From contig NZ_WYDP01000002.1 in NCBI RefSeq assembly GCF_009904055.1, forward strand, positions 1 through 64,000: a DNA stretch of 64,000 nucleotides. Direction: 5' to 3'. A program made the position numbers and the translations under genes. Positions within the stretch are counted from its first letter, which is position 1. Every line of letters starts with the position of its first letter. The notes under the pieces are model-generated. The model did no database searches. It worked only from the letters and a program-made list of their open reading frames with translations, and had not been told where the DNA came from. Shown here piece by piece: positions 8,187 through 20,695 of the stretch. This stretch comes from Rubellimicrobium sp. CFH 75288. Lineage in GTDB: Bacteria > Pseudomonadota > Alphaproteobacteria > Rhodobacterales > Rhodobacteraceae.

Positions 8187-9374
8187 ATGGACAGGGTGGA
8201 CATCGTGGTGGCGGGCGGCGGGGCTGCGGGCCTCGCGGCGGCGGCGGCCTTCGGGACGCTGGGCCTGAGGGTGGTCTGCGTCGATCCGGCGCCGGAGGAC
8301 GGCCCGGACCCGGCGGGCGACCTGCGCACCACCGCCATTCTCGCGCCCGGCCGCGTCGTCCTGGAGGGGGCCGGCCTGTGGGAGGGGATCGCCAACCATG
8401 CCACACCGCTGCGCGTCATGCGCATCGTGGAGGCGGGCGGGCCCCGGCCGGTCCGGCGCGACTTCGTCGCGGGCGAGCTGGGCCGCACGGAATTCGGCTG
8501 GAACGTCCCCAACCGCATCCTGCGGCGCGCCTTCGCCGCGCGCCTCGCGGCCCTGCCGGGCGTCGATCTGCGCCGCGGCGTGGGCTTTGCCTCGCGGCTC
8601 GCGGGGGCGGAGGAGGTCGTCGTCGGGCTGACGGACGGACGCCGGGTCGCGGCGCGGCTGCTCGTGGGGGCGGACGGGCGCCACTCCGCCGTGCGGGCGG
8701 CCTGCGGGATCGGGGCGCGGGTGCTGCGCTACGGACAGAAGGCGCTGGTCCTTGCCGTCTGCCACGAGACCCCGCACGAGGGCGTCTCGACCGAGGTCCA
8801 CGCGCGGGGCGGCCCCTTCACCCTGGTGCCGCTGCCCGATCACGAGGGAAGCCCCTGTTCGGCCGTGGTGTGGATGACGGACGGTGCCGAGGCGCGGCGC
8901 CTGCTGGCCCTCTCCCCCGAGGCCCTGGCCGAGGCGGTCAACGCGCGGTCGGCCGGAGTGATGGGGCCCCTGCGGCCGGTGGGGCCGGTGCAGGCCTGGC
9001 CCGTCGTCACCCTGACGGCCGACCGGCTGGTGGCGCGGCGCACCGCGCTGATGGCCGAGGCGGCCCATGCCGTGCCCCCCATCGGCGCGCAGGGGCTCAA
9101 CATGAGCCTGGCCGATCTGGGCGCGCTGGTCGCGCTCGCGCGCGAGCGGCCGGGGGGGATCGGCACCGACGCATGGCTGCGCGACTATGCTCGGATGCGC
9201 GAGCCCGACATCCGCCTGCGGGCGGCCGGGATCGACCTGCTCAACCGCGCCTCGATCGCAGGGGCGGCGCCGCTGCGTCTGGCGCGGGGGCTCGGGCTGC
9301 GGGCGATGCACGATCTGGGCGCGGTGCGCCGGGGGCTCATGCGGCTGGGTCTCGGGCTGGACCGCCCCGGCTGA
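8187..9374 (+). CDS. UbiH/UbiF-family FAD-dependent hydroxylase
   Basis: Flavin monooxygenase of the ubiquinone-ring hydroxylase group, about 395 residues. The FAD-binding GGGAAGL lies near residue 10, VGADGRHSAVR near 165, and a second nucleotide motif (AHAVPPIGAQGLNMSLAD) near 295. These motifs fit UbiH, UbiF and UbiL and do not decide which ring position is hydroxylated. The start could be ATG 8187 or ATG 8175. A TTTCCG-N17-TATGTC promoter at 8151-8179 would initiate close to 8187 and make the message leaderless. ilvC follows with its own promoter. Confidence 0.88.
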   Translation: MDRVDIVVAGGGAAGLAAAAAFGTLGLRVVCVDPAPEDGPDPAGDLRTTAILAPGRVVLEGAGLWEGIANHATPLRVMRIVEAGGPRPVRRDFVAGELGRTEFGWNVPNRILRRAFAARLAALPGVDLRRGVGFASRLAGAEEVVVGLTDGRRVAARLLVGADGRHSAVRAACGIGARVLRYGQKALVLAVCHETPHEGVSTEVHARGGPFTLVPLPDHEGSPCSAVVWMTDGAEARRLLALSPEALAEAVNARSAGVMGPLRPVGPVQAWPVVTLTADRLVARRTALMAEAAHAVPPIGAQGLNMSLADLGALVALARERPGGIGTDAWLRDYARMREPDIRLRAAGIDLLNRASIAGAAPLRLARGLGLRAMHDLGAVRRGLMRLGLGLDRPG

Positions 9375-9378
9375 CGCA

Positions 9379-10463
<1,085 letters not shown>

Positions 10464-10477
10464 GCGCGTCGGTCCGG

Positions 10478-10496
10478 GCCGCCCGCGCGGGGCGGC
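10478..10496 (+). terminator. Hairpin after ilvC
   Basis: GCCGCCC and GGGCGGC form a 7-bp stem with a 5-base loop, 15 bases after the ilvC stop. No T-run follows, so it may act only as an mRNA 3' stabiliser. Confidence 0.4.
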
Positions 10497-10537
10497 ATCC
10501 CTGTGTCCGGGCATGTCCGCCCCTCCCTGTTCCGAGC

Positions 10538-10561
10538 GGGGCGCCGGGGATTCGGCGCCCC
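10538..10561 (+). terminator. Candidate bidirectional terminator between ilvC and manganese catalase
   Basis: GGGGCGCC and GGCGCCCC make a perfect 8-bp stem with an 8-base loop, followed by TTCTG on the plus strand. It lies in the convergent gap and could serve both genes. Confidence 0.5.
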
Positions 10562-10586
10562 TTCTGCCGTCAGGATGGGGCCGAAA

Positions 10587-10641
10587 GGTTAACAAAACCT
10601 TGGGGCACCGCGCGCACCAGGGGCGATTCGCGCAACACCCC
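10587..10641 (+). repeat. Dispersed intergenic element, copy A
   Basis: Fifty-five-base element starting GGTTAACA, then after a fixed distance CACCGCGCGCACC, ending TTCGCGCAACACCCC. The last 36 bases match copy B (18526-18580) at 32 positions, and the distance from GGTTAA to CACCG is 19 bases in all three copies. It lies 8 bases beyond the 3' end of the manganese catalase gene. Function unknown. Confidence 0.7.
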
Positions 10642-10648
10642 CCCTGCC

Positions 10649-11590
10649 CTAGAGCGACCCCGCGCCCTGATGGGCGGCCTTGGTCAGGCGCGCCGCGATC
10701 TCGTAGAATTCCTCGGGCGCGTAGTCGGGGGTGAAGGCCGAGGGCTGGCCCACGAGGTCGTGGATCCTGCCGCCGTCGGGGGGACCCTCGATCACCTCCA
10801 GATCGCCCGGCGGGTCGTCGGGCAGCGCCGTCTCCCCCTCCCAGACGCCGCGGATCTCGGTGTAGTCGGAGGGGCTGAAGGTGTAGAGGCGGCGGTGAAC
10901 CCCCTCCTCGAGATACTTGCGGCATTCGGGAATGCGGTCGGTGGGGATGTTGGGCGTGGGCAGCATCTTCTCGATCGAGACGCCCGTGAGCTTCTTGAGC
11001 GCGAGCGCGTAGGCATGGGCGTGCACCCCCCCGCGCACGAGGAGATAGGCGCAGACCTCTCGTCCCGTGGGGTCGGAGAGGGATTCATAGACGCGCAGCT
11101 TGTGCAGGCGCGCGCCGCATTCGAGGTGGAAGTTGTGCAGAAGGTCGAACACCACGTTGCCCGTCGTGGTGATCATGTCCTTGTTCCAGCTCAGCCCGTT
11201 GGAATCGACCGGCACGGCGCCGCCCCCGTGGCTGAAGAAGCCGGCGGCGAGCCGGATGTCCGTCATCCCGGCAAAGGGCGCGCCGGAGATGTCGCCGCCG
11301 TCGCCCGTGTCGGCGCCCTCGGCGTCCGGGCCGTGGGCGATCATGGCGGCGCCGTTCGAGACCAGCTCGACATGGCCCACCTCCTCGGCGGTGATGGCGG
11401 CGACGAGGCCGTAGAAGGGCCGCAGCTTGGACTTGGAACGGAAGTTGAAGCTCTGGAACATGTAGTTCCCGAGCGTGCTCATCTCGCCGTACTTGCCGCC
11501 CAGCAGTTCCAGAAGGGCGGCGGCGGCGTCGGGGTCCTGCTTCTTCGGGGCGGGCAGCTCCACCTGGAGCCGGTCGATGCGTAGGAACAT
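10649..11590 (-). CDS. Manganese catalase
   Basis: Non-haem, ferritin-like catalase that dismutates hydrogen peroxide with a di-manganese centre. The protein has 313 residues. The four-helix ligands are visible: the glutamate before GKYGEMSTLGNYMFQSF, E and H in EEVGHVELV near residue 67, and E and H in ECGARLHKL near 155. SWNKDMITTTGN is a further family signature. The start ATG 11590 carries GGGAGG five bases upstream; the frame runs 10 codons further but without conserved sequence. It is monocistronic and convergent with ilvC. No peroxide-sensing operator such as an OxyR site is recognisable. Confidence 0.95.
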   Translation of the reverse strand: MFLRIDRLQVELPAPKKQDPDAAAALLELLGGKYGEMSTLGNYMFQSFNFRSKSKLRPFYGLVAAITAEEVGHVELVSNGAAMIAHGPDAEGADTGDGGDISGAPFAGMTDIRLAAGFFSHGGGAVPVDSNGLSWNKDMITTTGNVVFDLLHNFHLECGARLHKLRVYESLSDPTGREVCAYLLVRGGVHAHAYALALKKLTGVSIEKMLPTPNIPTDRIPECRKYLEEGVHRRLYTFSPSDYTEIRGVWEGETALPDDPPGDLEVIEGPPDGGRIHDLVGQPSAFTPDYAPEEFYEIAARLTKAAHQGAGSL

Positions 11591-11639
11591 GGGTGCCTCC
11601 CTGCTGTGGCAGGAAGGCAACGGCCCGGCGGCGGGGCTG

Positions 11640-11656
11640 TTCCCCCGGGAGGGGAA
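11640..11656 (-). terminator. Weak hairpin after glmM
   Basis: TTCCCC and GGGGAA form a 6-bp stem with a 5-base loop, 25 bases downstream of the glmM stop on the minus strand. No U-tract. Confidence 0.3.
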
Positions 11657-11680
11657 TGCGATCGGCGGACCCTTGCCGGG

Positions 11681-13024
11681 TCAGGCCGCCTGCTCGACGG
11701 CGGCGACGATCTCCTCGAGCACGGCGGCGAGCAGCGCCTCGTCCTCGGCCTCGGCCATGACGCGGATGAGCGGCTCGGTGCCCGACTTGCGGATGAGGAG
11801 GCGGCCGTGGCCGTTGAGCCGCGCCTCGGCCCCGGCGATGGCGGCAGCCACAGCCGGCGCGGCGAGGGGCTGACGGCCCGGCGCGTAGCGGACGTTGCGC
11901 AGCATCTGCGGCACCGTCTCGAACTGGTGCAGCAGGCGCGAGGCGGGCAGGCCCGTCTCGGTCATGGCGGCCAGCACCTGGAGGGCGGCGAGAAGGCCGT
12001 CGCCGGTGGTGGCGTAGTCGGTCATCACGATATGGCCGGACTGTTCGCCGCCGAGGTTCCAGCCGCCCTGGCGCATCGCCTCGACCACGTAGCGGTCGCC
12101 GACCTTTGTGCGCTCGAGCCGCAGGCCGCGGGCGGCGAGGAACCGCTCGAGCCCCAGATTGGACATGACGGTGGCCACCAGCGTGCCGCCGCGCAGGCGG
12201 TCCTCCTCGGCCCAGCGGGCGGCGAGGAGCGCCATGAGCTGGTCGCCGTCGGCCACCTCTCCGGTCTCGTCGATCAGGATGACGCGGTCGGCATCGCCGT
12301 CGAGGCAGATGCCGAGATCGGCGCCGTGGGCCACGACCGTCTCGGCCGCGGCGCGGGGGGCGGTGGAGCCGCAGCCCTCGTTGATGTTGAAGCCGTTGGG
12401 GGCGGTGCCCACGGGGACGACCGTGGCGCCGAGCTCCCACAGGATCTCGGGGGCGACGCGGTAGGCGGCGCCGTGGGCGCAGTCGATCACCACCTTGAGC
12501 CCGCGCAGGTCGCGCCCCTTGGGGAAGGTACCCTTGAGCCGCTCGGCATAGCGGAAGCGGCCGTCGTCGATGCGCTTGGCCCGCCCGATCCCGTCGGCGG
12601 GGACGGGCTCGGCGCCCTCGTCCATCAGCGCCTCGATGGCGGCCTCCGCCTCGTCGGAGAGCTTGTAGCCGTCGGGGCCGAAGAACTTGATGCCGTTGTC
12701 GCGGTGGGGATTGTGGGAGGCGGAGATCATGATGCCCACATCCGCGCGCATGGACGTGGTCAGAAGGCCCACGGCGGGCGTCGGCACGGGGCCGAGCAGC
12801 AGCACGTTCATGCCGGTGGAGGTGAGGCCCGCGGTCAGCGCGTTCTCGAACATGTAGCCCGACAGGCGGGTGTCCTTGCCGATGACGACCCGGTGGCCGT
12901 TGGTGCCGTCGTTGCGGAAGAAGCGACCCGCCGCCGCGCCCAGCCGGAGCGCCGTCTCGGCCGTCATGGGCCAGGCATTGGCGGTCCCGCGCACCCCGTC
13001 GGTGCCGAAAAGCTTGCGTCCCAT
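11681..13024 (-). CDS. glmM: Phosphoglucosamine mutase
   Basis: Interconverts glucosamine-6-phosphate and glucosamine-1-phosphate for UDP-GlcNAc, peptidoglycan and lipopolysaccharide. The protein has 447 residues, exactly the family norm. It begins [13 protein letters not shown]. The phosphorylated catalytic Ser103 sits in ISASHNP, the Mg loop DGDADR near residue 240, the sugar-binding GGEQSGH near 325, and the phosphate loop [12 protein letters not shown] near 408. Two bases separate it from folP upstream. The folB-folP-glmM order is the usual alphaproteobacterial cluster, expressed from the promoter at 14921. Confidence 0.97.
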   Translation of the reverse strand: MGRKLFGTDGVRGTANAWPMTAETALRLGAAAGRFFRNDGTNGHRVVIGKDTRLSGYMFENALTAGLTSTGMNVLLLGPVPTPAVGLLTTSMRADVGIMISASHNPHRDNGIKFFGPDGYKLSDEAEAAIEALMDEGAEPVPADGIGRAKRIDDGRFRYAERLKGTFPKGRDLRGLKVVIDCAHGAAYRVAPEILWELGATVVPVGTAPNGFNINEGCGSTAPRAAAETVVAHGADLGICLDGDADRVILIDETGEVADGDQLMALLAARWAEEDRLRGGTLVATVMSNLGLERFLAARGLRLERTKVGDRYVVEAMRQGGWNLGGEQSGHIVMTDYATTGDGLLAALQVLAAMTETGLPASRLLHQFETVPQMLRNVRYAPGRQPLAAPAVAAAIAGAEARLNGHGRLLIRKSGTEPLIRVMAEAEDEALLAAVLEEIVAAVEQAA

Positions 13025-13026
13025 CC

Positions 13027-14040
13027 TCACGTCCCATCCTGCGCCGCCTCGAGCCCGAGGAACACCCCGAGCGCCTGGCGGGTCTCGTTCACGTCGTGCA
13101 CGCGGATCACCTGCGCGCCCTGCCTCGCCGCGTGGAGCGCGGCCGCCACGGAGCCCGCGACCCGGTCGCGCGGGGCCGCGGCACCCCCGAGCGCCCCCAC
13201 GAACCCCTTGCGCGAGGCGCCCACGAGCAGCCCGCAGCCCAGCCCGTGATAAAGCGACAGCCGCCGCAAGAGGGTCACGTTGTGTTGCAGAGTCTTGCCG
13301 AAGCCGAGGCCCGGGTCGAGCAGGACCCGCGCGCGGTCGATCCCCGCCGCCTCGGCCGCCGCAAGCCGTTCGGCCAGCGTGTCGAACACGTCGAGCAGCA
13401 CGTCGCCGTAGCGCGGGTCGTCCTGCATCGTCTCGGGCGTGCCCTGGGCATGCATCAGGCAGACCCCCTCGGCCCGGGCGGCCACGGCGGCCATGGCGGG
13501 GTCGAAGCGGAAGGCGGAGACGTCGTTGACGATCGCCGCCCCGCGGGCGAGGGCGGCCGCGGCCACCGACGCCTTGCGCGTGTCCACCGAGAGGGGCAGG
13601 CGGGTGGCGGCGCGGACCGCCTCGAGCGCGGGCAGCAGGCGCGCGGCCTCCTCGGCCTCGGGGACAGGGCGGGCGCCGGGGCGCGTGCTCTCGGCGCCGA
13701 GGTCGAGCGCGTCGGCGCCTTCGGCCTCCAGGCGGCGGGCCTGGGCCAGAGCGGCCTCCCTCCCCTCGTGCAGGCCGCCGTCCGAGAAGCTGTCGGGCGT
13801 GACGTTGAGGATGCCGAGAAGGCGCGGCCGGTCGAGACGGAGGCCCGCGACGGGCGGGCGCGGCGCGGTCAGGCGGTCGAGCCAGGGGGAAGGCACCTCC
13901 GCGGCGGGGACGATCTCGGGCGCCTCGCCGCGGGCCAGGCGTTCGGCGCGATCGAACCAGAGGGGACCGCCGGCGAGGGGCAGCGCGCCGCGCGGGCGCG
14001 CGGGGTCGGTCATCGGGATGGGGCGCCAGTAGGCGCTCAT
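13027..14040 (-). CDS. folP: Dihydropteroate synthase
   Basis: Condenses p-aminobenzoate with 6-hydroxymethyl-dihydropterin pyrophosphate in folate synthesis; the sulfonamide target. The protein has 337 residues, with an N-terminal tail of about 75 residues before the TIM barrel. Signature 1, [14 protein letters not shown], lies near residue 85 and signature 2, [11 protein letters not shown], near 120. [20 protein letters not shown] and SRKGF complete the active site. ATG 14040 overlaps the folB stop by four bases, so translation is probably coupled. The long N-terminal tail is common in alphaproteobacterial FolP. Confidence 0.95.
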   Translation of the reverse strand: MSAYWRPIPMTDPARPRGALPLAGGPLWFDRAERLARGEAPEIVPAAEVPSPWLDRLTAPRPPVAGLRLDRPRLLGILNVTPDSFSDGGLHEGREAALAQARRLEAEGADALDLGAESTRPGARPVPEAEEAARLLPALEAVRAATRLPLSVDTRKASVAAAALARGAAIVNDVSAFRFDPAMAAVAARAEGVCLMHAQGTPETMQDDPRYGDVLLDVFDTLAERLAAAEAAGIDRARVLLDPGLGFGKTLQHNVTLLRRLSLYHGLGCGLLVGASRKGFVGALGGAAAPRDRVAGSVAAALHAARQGAQVIRVHDVNETRQALGVFLGLEAAQDGT

Positions 14041-14894
14041 GCCGGCCAGCCCCGAACCAGCGGGGGATCGTCGGGCCGGAGGGCTTCGGGAAGCGGGGCG
14101 TCGACGACGCGCAGCTCGCGCGCGCCGAGCAGGCGGGCGAGCCAGAGCGCGAGCGCCGGGCCGCCCTCGGCCGGGGGGGGCTCGACGGCATCGAGCACCA
14201 TCTTCGAGGGCGCCCAGACCGCGCGGTGGCCGCGCCGCAGCGCCCAGTCGAGTTCGGTGCGGGTGGCGACCACGGTGGCGCGCGGGTCGAGCGAGGCGAG
14301 CGTCCAGGCCGCCATGTCGAGGGCGAGCAGCGCCACGCGCCGGGCCGCCGCTGCCGTCGCCGCCGGCGGCAGGCGCAGGTCGGGCGCCCCCGCGCAGAGC
14401 AGGAGCGGACCCTCGGCCGAGGCGGCCAGACGGTCGAGACGGAGGGCGAGGTCCGGGGGCGGATGGGCCACGAACAGGATGCGCGGGCGCGGCGCGAGCG
14501 CGGCACCCCCGGAGGGAACGGAGCCGCGGATGCGCACGATCTCGACACCCAGCGCGCCGGGCAGGCGGTCGAGCTTGTCCACCCGGACATGGGCCCGCGC
14601 GGCGGCGCGGTGACGCAGGATGCCGGCGGCGATGCGTTCGGCCAGCGTCTCGAGCAGGTTGACGCGTTCCTCGGCCAGAGCGGCGTCGATCGCCTCGGTC
14701 AGGCAGTCGTAGGACAGGATGCGGTCCACGTCGTCCTCGACCGGGCCTTGGCGGTCCACCTCTGCCACGAGGTCGAAGCGCAGCCGCTGGAGGCGGCCGC
14801 GCTCGCCCTGGAAGGCGCCGATCTCCACCTCGCGGATGTGGTCGCGCAGGTGGATCCGGTCGGGGGGAAGGGGCGAGGGGTGGTCCTGGGTCAT
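14037..14894 (-). CDS. folB: Dihydroneopterin aldolase with C-terminal kinase-fold-like extension
   Basis: Folate pathway aldolase releasing 6-hydroxymethyl-dihydropterin. Residues 1-125 are the FolB domain: [20 protein letters not shown], the catalytic-type [14 protein letters not shown] (YxxVxxLAExIA pattern), and [12 protein letters not shown]. The full protein is 285 residues against about 120 for a minimal FolB. The remaining 160 residues begin [13 protein letters not shown] and contain [12 protein letters not shown] followed by [17 protein letters not shown]. To my eye this resembles the C-terminal half of amino-acid-kinase-fold proteins. It lacks a clear glycine-rich phosphate loop, so catalysis by this part is doubtful. 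Rhodobacterales homologues are, as I recall, similarly long. Confidence 0.88.
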   Translation of the reverse strand: MTQDHPSPLPPDRIHLRDHIREVEIGAFQGERGRLQRLRFDLVAEVDRQGPVEDDVDRILSYDCLTEAIDAALAEERVNLLETLAERIAAGILRHRAAARAHVRVDKLDRLPGALGVEIVRIRGSVPSGGAALAPRPRILFVAHPPPDLALRLDRLAASAEGPLLLCAGAPDLRLPPAATAAAARRVALLALDMAAWTLASLDPRATVVATRTELDWALRRGHRAVWAPSKMVLDAVEPPPAEGGPALALWLARLLGARELRVVDAPLPEALRPDDPPLVRGWPA

Positions 14895-14920
14895 TCCCGG
14901 CGAGCCCGTGGCGGCTCCCC

Positions 14921-14949
14921 TGCCTAGCCCTCCGCCGCAGGCTCGGCAA
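14921..14949 (-). promoter_or_regulatory. Promoter of folB-folP-glmM
   Basis: On the minus strand TTGCCG (14944-14949), 17 bases, TAGGCA (14921-14926). The folB start follows 26 bases after the -10. Confidence 0.6.
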
Positions 14950-14964
14950 GGGCGGGAGCCGGGC

Positions 14965-15666
14965 TCAGTCGGAGGCGTTCGAGGCCACGCGGGTGCCGAG
15001 GGGGCGCGTCTCGTCCACATAGAAGATGTGGGCCCCGATCGTCGTGGTCTCGGTGAAGACGGAGGCCCAGTAGGGATTGACCGCCCTGGTATGGTAGAAC
15101 ATCGCCCCGTCGGTGAGGGGACGCTCCGCCCCGTCGAGCATGACGCGCGCCACGCGCCCCACGGCGGCCCAGGCCCGACGGTCGCGGATCGTGTCGGGCC
15201 GGCCGTCGCAGTAATAGCTGAACTGGCACATGTGGAGCTGGCCGGTCCCCTGACGCACCACCGCGCAGACCGTGTCGGGATACCAGCGGCTGTCCACCCG
15301 GTTGAGGATCACCTCGGCCACGGCGATCTGTCCGCGGAGCGGCTCGCCGCGGGCCTCGTGGTAGAGGGCCTCGGCGAGGCAGCGCCACTGCGGGCCGCCG
15401 GTCGGCTCGGCCCGGGCGATCCGGTCCTCGATCTCGGTCACCGGATCGAGGGGTCGTGCCGCCACGCCGCGCTCGGCCGGAGGCGGCAGGGCCAGATCGC
15501 CGAGGCCGACCGCCGCGCCTGCCCGCTCCTGGCCGAGCAGCCGCTCGAGGCGGGCCTGCTGATCCCCTTCGGTGGCCGCCACCGTGCCGGCCGCGACCAG
15601 GGTCGCGGCAGCCGCCGCGACCATGCACCCGGCGCGCCGGAGAGCGCGCCCCACACCTTGCGTCAT
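14965..15666 (-). CDS. Secreted cell wall hydrolase, SleB family
   Basis: Exported protein of 233 residues with an N-terminal signal peptide (basic start, hydrophobic core to about residue 31, cleavage near AAT). The SleB-type hydrolase domain begins near residue 97 with LAEALYHEARGEPLRGQIAV and the characteristic glutamate in YHEARGE. It continues with NRV, CQFSYYCDG and GAMFYHT. The family cleaves peptidoglycan glycan strands; outside spore formers it acts in wall remodelling. The gene has its own probable promoter and is not coupled to folB. The exact bond cleaved cannot be told from the sequence. Confidence 0.9.
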   Translation of the reverse strand: MTQGVGRALRRAGCMVAAAAATLVAAGTVAATEGDQQARLERLLGQERAGAAVGLGDLALPPPAERGVAARPLDPVTEIEDRIARAEPTGGPQWRCLAEALYHEARGEPLRGQIAVAEVILNRVDSRWYPDTVCAVVRQGTGQLHMCQFSYYCDGRPDTIRDRRAWAAVGRVARVMLDGAERPLTDGAMFYHTRAVNPYWASVFTETTTIGAHIFYVDETRPLGTRVASNASD

Positions 15667-15739
15667 TCACCTGTCCCGTCGTTCCCGGCGGATCGGGTCC
15701 GCCCCGTGCCGCGGGTCCCTTGTCCCGCGTCCAGTGGGG

Positions 15740-15769
15740 GGAATAGTTTTTTTGGTTCCGTTGTGTCCA
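15740..15769 (-). promoter_or_regulatory. Probable promoter of the SleB-type hydrolase
   Basis: On the minus strand TGGACA (15764-15769), 18 bases including an A7 run, then TATTCC (15740-15745). The AT-rich spacer stands out from its surroundings. The leader would be about 70 bases. Confidence 0.4.
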
Positions 15770-15854
15770 CGCCACAGTTTGCCCTCCGGCAAGGGAGCGC
15801 GCATGGGGCGCACCAAAACCTGCCGACGCGGTGACGTGAGGTGAAGTCCGTCCG

Positions 15855-18410
<2,556 letters not shown>

Positions 18411-18431
18411 CGCAGCATCCTTTCGTCTGCG

Positions 18432-18459
18432 AGCATAGCGGCGAATCGCCCGAGGGAAA
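18432..18459 (-). promoter_or_regulatory. Possible promoter of the PPDK-like gene
   Basis: On the minus strand TTTCCC (18454-18459), 16 bases, TATGCT (18432-18437). It lies between the upstream ATG candidates and GTG 18410, which supports the GTG start. Confidence 0.35.
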
Positions 18460-18525
18460 GGGCGGGACGCGACGGGGTGGCGGGTGCGGGCGACGGGAGT
18501 CATGTCGCCACCCTGCCACGGCAAG

Positions 18526-18580
18526 GGTTAACAGGCTGTTACACCACCGCGCGCACCGGGTGCCGTTCGCGCAACACCCC
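18526..18580 (+). repeat. Dispersed intergenic element, copy B
   Basis: Same element as 10587-10641: GGTTAACA, then CACCGCGCGCACC starting 19 bases from the first G, ending TTCGCGCAACACCCC immediately beside the glyS stop. It contains TTAA-N7-TTAC (18528-18542), one base off a CtrA full site. It lies between glyS and the PPDK-like gene. Confidence 0.7.
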
Positions 18581-20695
18581 TCAGGCGGCCTGACCCGATT
18601 CGCTCCGCCCGCCCTCGATCCGGCCGAGATCGGCCAGGCCGAGCGCGAGCGCCCGGATGCGCGACAACAGGTTGAGCCGGTTGCGGCGGATCACGGCGTT
18701 GTCGGTGTTGACCTGCACCGCCTCGAAGAAGCCGTCGAGCGGCCCGCGCAGCCGCGCGAGCGCCGCGGTGGCGCCGGCGAAATCCTCGGCCTCGAGCGCA
18801 GACCGCACGGCGGGCTCGGCCGCGTCGAGCGCGGCGAACAGGATGCGTTCGGATTCGTGGTCGGCCCATTTCGGGTCAGCCCCAAAGGAATATTCCACGC
18901 CGTCCTGCGCCTCGGCCTGTTCGAGGATGTTGGCCGCGCGCTTGTAGAGGCGCACGAGGTCGGCGCCCTCGGGCGCGGACAGGACGGCCGCCAGGGCCTC
19001 GGCCCGGCGCACCAGCCGCGCGAGGTCGTCCGCGCCCGGCGTGGCGAGGCAGGCGTCGATCACGTCGTGGGGGATGCCGCGCTCGCGCAGATGGACCTTG
19101 AGGCGGTCGTGGAGAAAGGCGAGCAGGTCGGCGCGGGCTGCCGCGTCGAAGGCCTCGCCCGCAGCGCCGAGGCGGGGCCCGTGCGCGGCCAGCACCGGCG
19201 CGAGGGGCAGGCGCAGCCCGTTGGCGAGGACGAGCCGGATCACCCCCAGCGCCGCGCGGCGCAGCGCGAACGGGTCGCGGGAGCCCGTGGGCTTCTCGTC
19301 GATGGCCCAGAAGCCCGCGAGCGTGTCGATCCGGTCGGCCAGCGCCACGGCGACGGAGACGGGGGCGGTGGGCACGGTGTCCGAGGGGCCTAGGGGGGCG
19401 TAATGCTCCTCGGCGGCGGCGGCGACGGCCTCGGGCAGGCCCGCGGCCCGCGCGTAATGGCGGCCCATGCGGCCCTGCAGTTCGGGAAACTCGCCCACCA
19501 TCTGCGAACGCAGGTCGAGCTTGGCGACCTCGGCCGCCTGGGCGGCGAGGTCGGGATCGGCGCCGACGGCGGGGGCGATCTCGCGCGCGAGCGCCGCGAT
19601 GCGCCCGACCCGGTCCCGCTGGCTGCCCAGCCGGTTGTGGAAGGTGACGGCGCGCAGGCCCTCGCGCCATTCGGCCATGCCGGCGCGGGCGGTGCGCAGG
19701 TCGTTGTCCCAGAAGAAGGCGGCGTCCGAAAGGCGCGCGCGCAGGACGCGGCGGTTGCCCGCGAGGATCGCCGCGCCGCCATCGGCGGCCTCGAGATTGG
19801 CGACGGTGACAAAGCCCTCGATCCGGCCCGTGGCAGGGTTGCGCAGGGACAGGAACTTCTGGTGCTCGCGCATGGAGGTCTGGAGCACCTCGGGCGGCAG
19901 GTGGAGGAAGTCCTCCTCGACGGGACCCATCAGGGTGACGGGCCATTCGACGAGGCCCGCGATCTCCGCGAGGAGGGGCTCGTCCTCGACCACCTCGAGT
20001 CCTCGGGCAAAGGCGAGCTGGGCCGCGTCGTGGCGGATGCGGGCGGCGCGTTCCGCGGGGCGCAGGACGACGCGGGCCTGACCGAGGCGACGCTCGTAAT
20101 CCTCGAAGCCGGAGACGGCGAAGGGCGCGGGCGCGTGGACGCGGTGGCCGCGCGTCGTGGCGCCCGCCGCGAGGCCGTCGACCGAGAGGGGGACGACCTG
20201 CGCGCCCCCCTCGTCCGAGAGCAGGCAGAGGATCGAGTGGAGCGGGCGCACCCAGCGCAGGTCGCCCGTGCCCCAGCGCATCGACCTGGGCCAGGGGAAT
20301 GTGCGGATGGCGCGCTCGAGCACCTCGGCCACGATCTCCGGCGCCTCGCGGCCGGGATGCTCGAGGACGGCGAAAAAGGTCTCACCCTTGCGGTCGGCGC
20401 GGCGCTCGAGCCGGTCGAGCGTGAGACCGGTGGCGCGCAGGAAGCCCTGGATTGCGGCCTCGGGGGCAGTGGTGGAGGGGCCGCGACGTTCCTCGCGGCG
20501 GGGCCGCGAGCGGGGGGCGAGGCCCTCGACGGCGAGAGCGAGGCGGCGGGGCGTGGCGAAGGCCTGCGCGTGGGCGTAAGGGAGGCCGGCCTCCACGAGG
20601 CCGTCGGTGACGAGGCGGCGCAGGTCCTCGGCCGCGCGCGCCTGCATCCGGGCGGGGATCTCCTCGGAGAGAAGTTCGATCAGGAGGTCGGGCAT
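18581..20695 (-). CDS. glyS: Glycine-tRNA ligase beta subunit
   Basis: Beta chain of the bacterial alpha2-beta2 glycyl-tRNA synthetase, required for tRNA binding. The protein has 704 residues, a normal length. It begins [18 protein letters not shown], contains FPWPRSMRWG near residue 135, FLSLRNPATGRIEGFVTVAN near 275 (HQKF type), RDPFALRRAALG near 500, and a C-terminal anticodon-binding-like region. ATG 20695 overlaps the stop of the upstream small gene by one base (TGATG), so translation is coupled within glyQ-small gene-glyS. Confidence 0.96.
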   Translation of the reverse strand: MPDLLIELLSEEIPARMQARAAEDLRRLVTDGLVEAGLPYAHAQAFATPRRLALAVEGLAPRSRPRREERRGPSTTAPEAAIQGFLRATGLTLDRLERRADRKGETFFAVLEHPGREAPEIVAEVLERAIRTFPWPRSMRWGTGDLRWVRPLHSILCLLSDEGGAQVVPLSVDGLAAGATTRGHRVHAPAPFAVSGFEDYERRLGQARVVLRPAERAARIRHDAAQLAFARGLEVVEDEPLLAEIAGLVEWPVTLMGPVEEDFLHLPPEVLQTSMREHQKFLSLRNPATGRIEGFVTVANLEAADGGAAILAGNRRVLRARLSDAAFFWDNDLRTARAGMAEWREGLRAVTFHNRLGSQRDRVGRIAALAREIAPAVGADPDLAAQAAEVAKLDLRSQMVGEFPELQGRMGRHYARAAGLPEAVAAAAEEHYAPLGPSDTVPTAPVSVAVALADRIDTLAGFWAIDEKPTGSRDPFALRRAALGVIRLVLANGLRLPLAPVLAAHGPRLGAAGEAFDAAARADLLAFLHDRLKVHLRERGIPHDVIDACLATPGADDLARLVRRAEALAAVLSAPEGADLVRLYKRAANILEQAEAQDGVEYSFGADPKWADHESERILFAALDAAEPAVRSALEAEDFAGATAALARLRGPLDGFFEAVQVNTDNAVIRRNRLNLLSRIRALALGLADLGRIEGGRSESGQAA

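Noticed and set aside
15745-15753. T7 run as a Rho-independent terminator on the plus strand
   Set aside because: No hairpin precedes it and no plus-strand gene ends nearby; it fits better as the AT-rich spacer of a minus-strand promoter.
15803-15844. 13-codon frame MGRTKTCRRGDVR with GGGAG upstream
   Set aside because: Too short to judge, no terminator or neighbouring logic, and no hydrophobic or structural pattern; the ribosome-like word is probably chance.
18411-18524. Extended N-terminus of the PPDK-like protein from ATG 18524 or 18503
   Set aside because: The extra 31-38 residues are Arg/Pro-rich and unlike the family. The GTG at 18410 has a good ribosome site, and a promoter -10 lies inside the extension.
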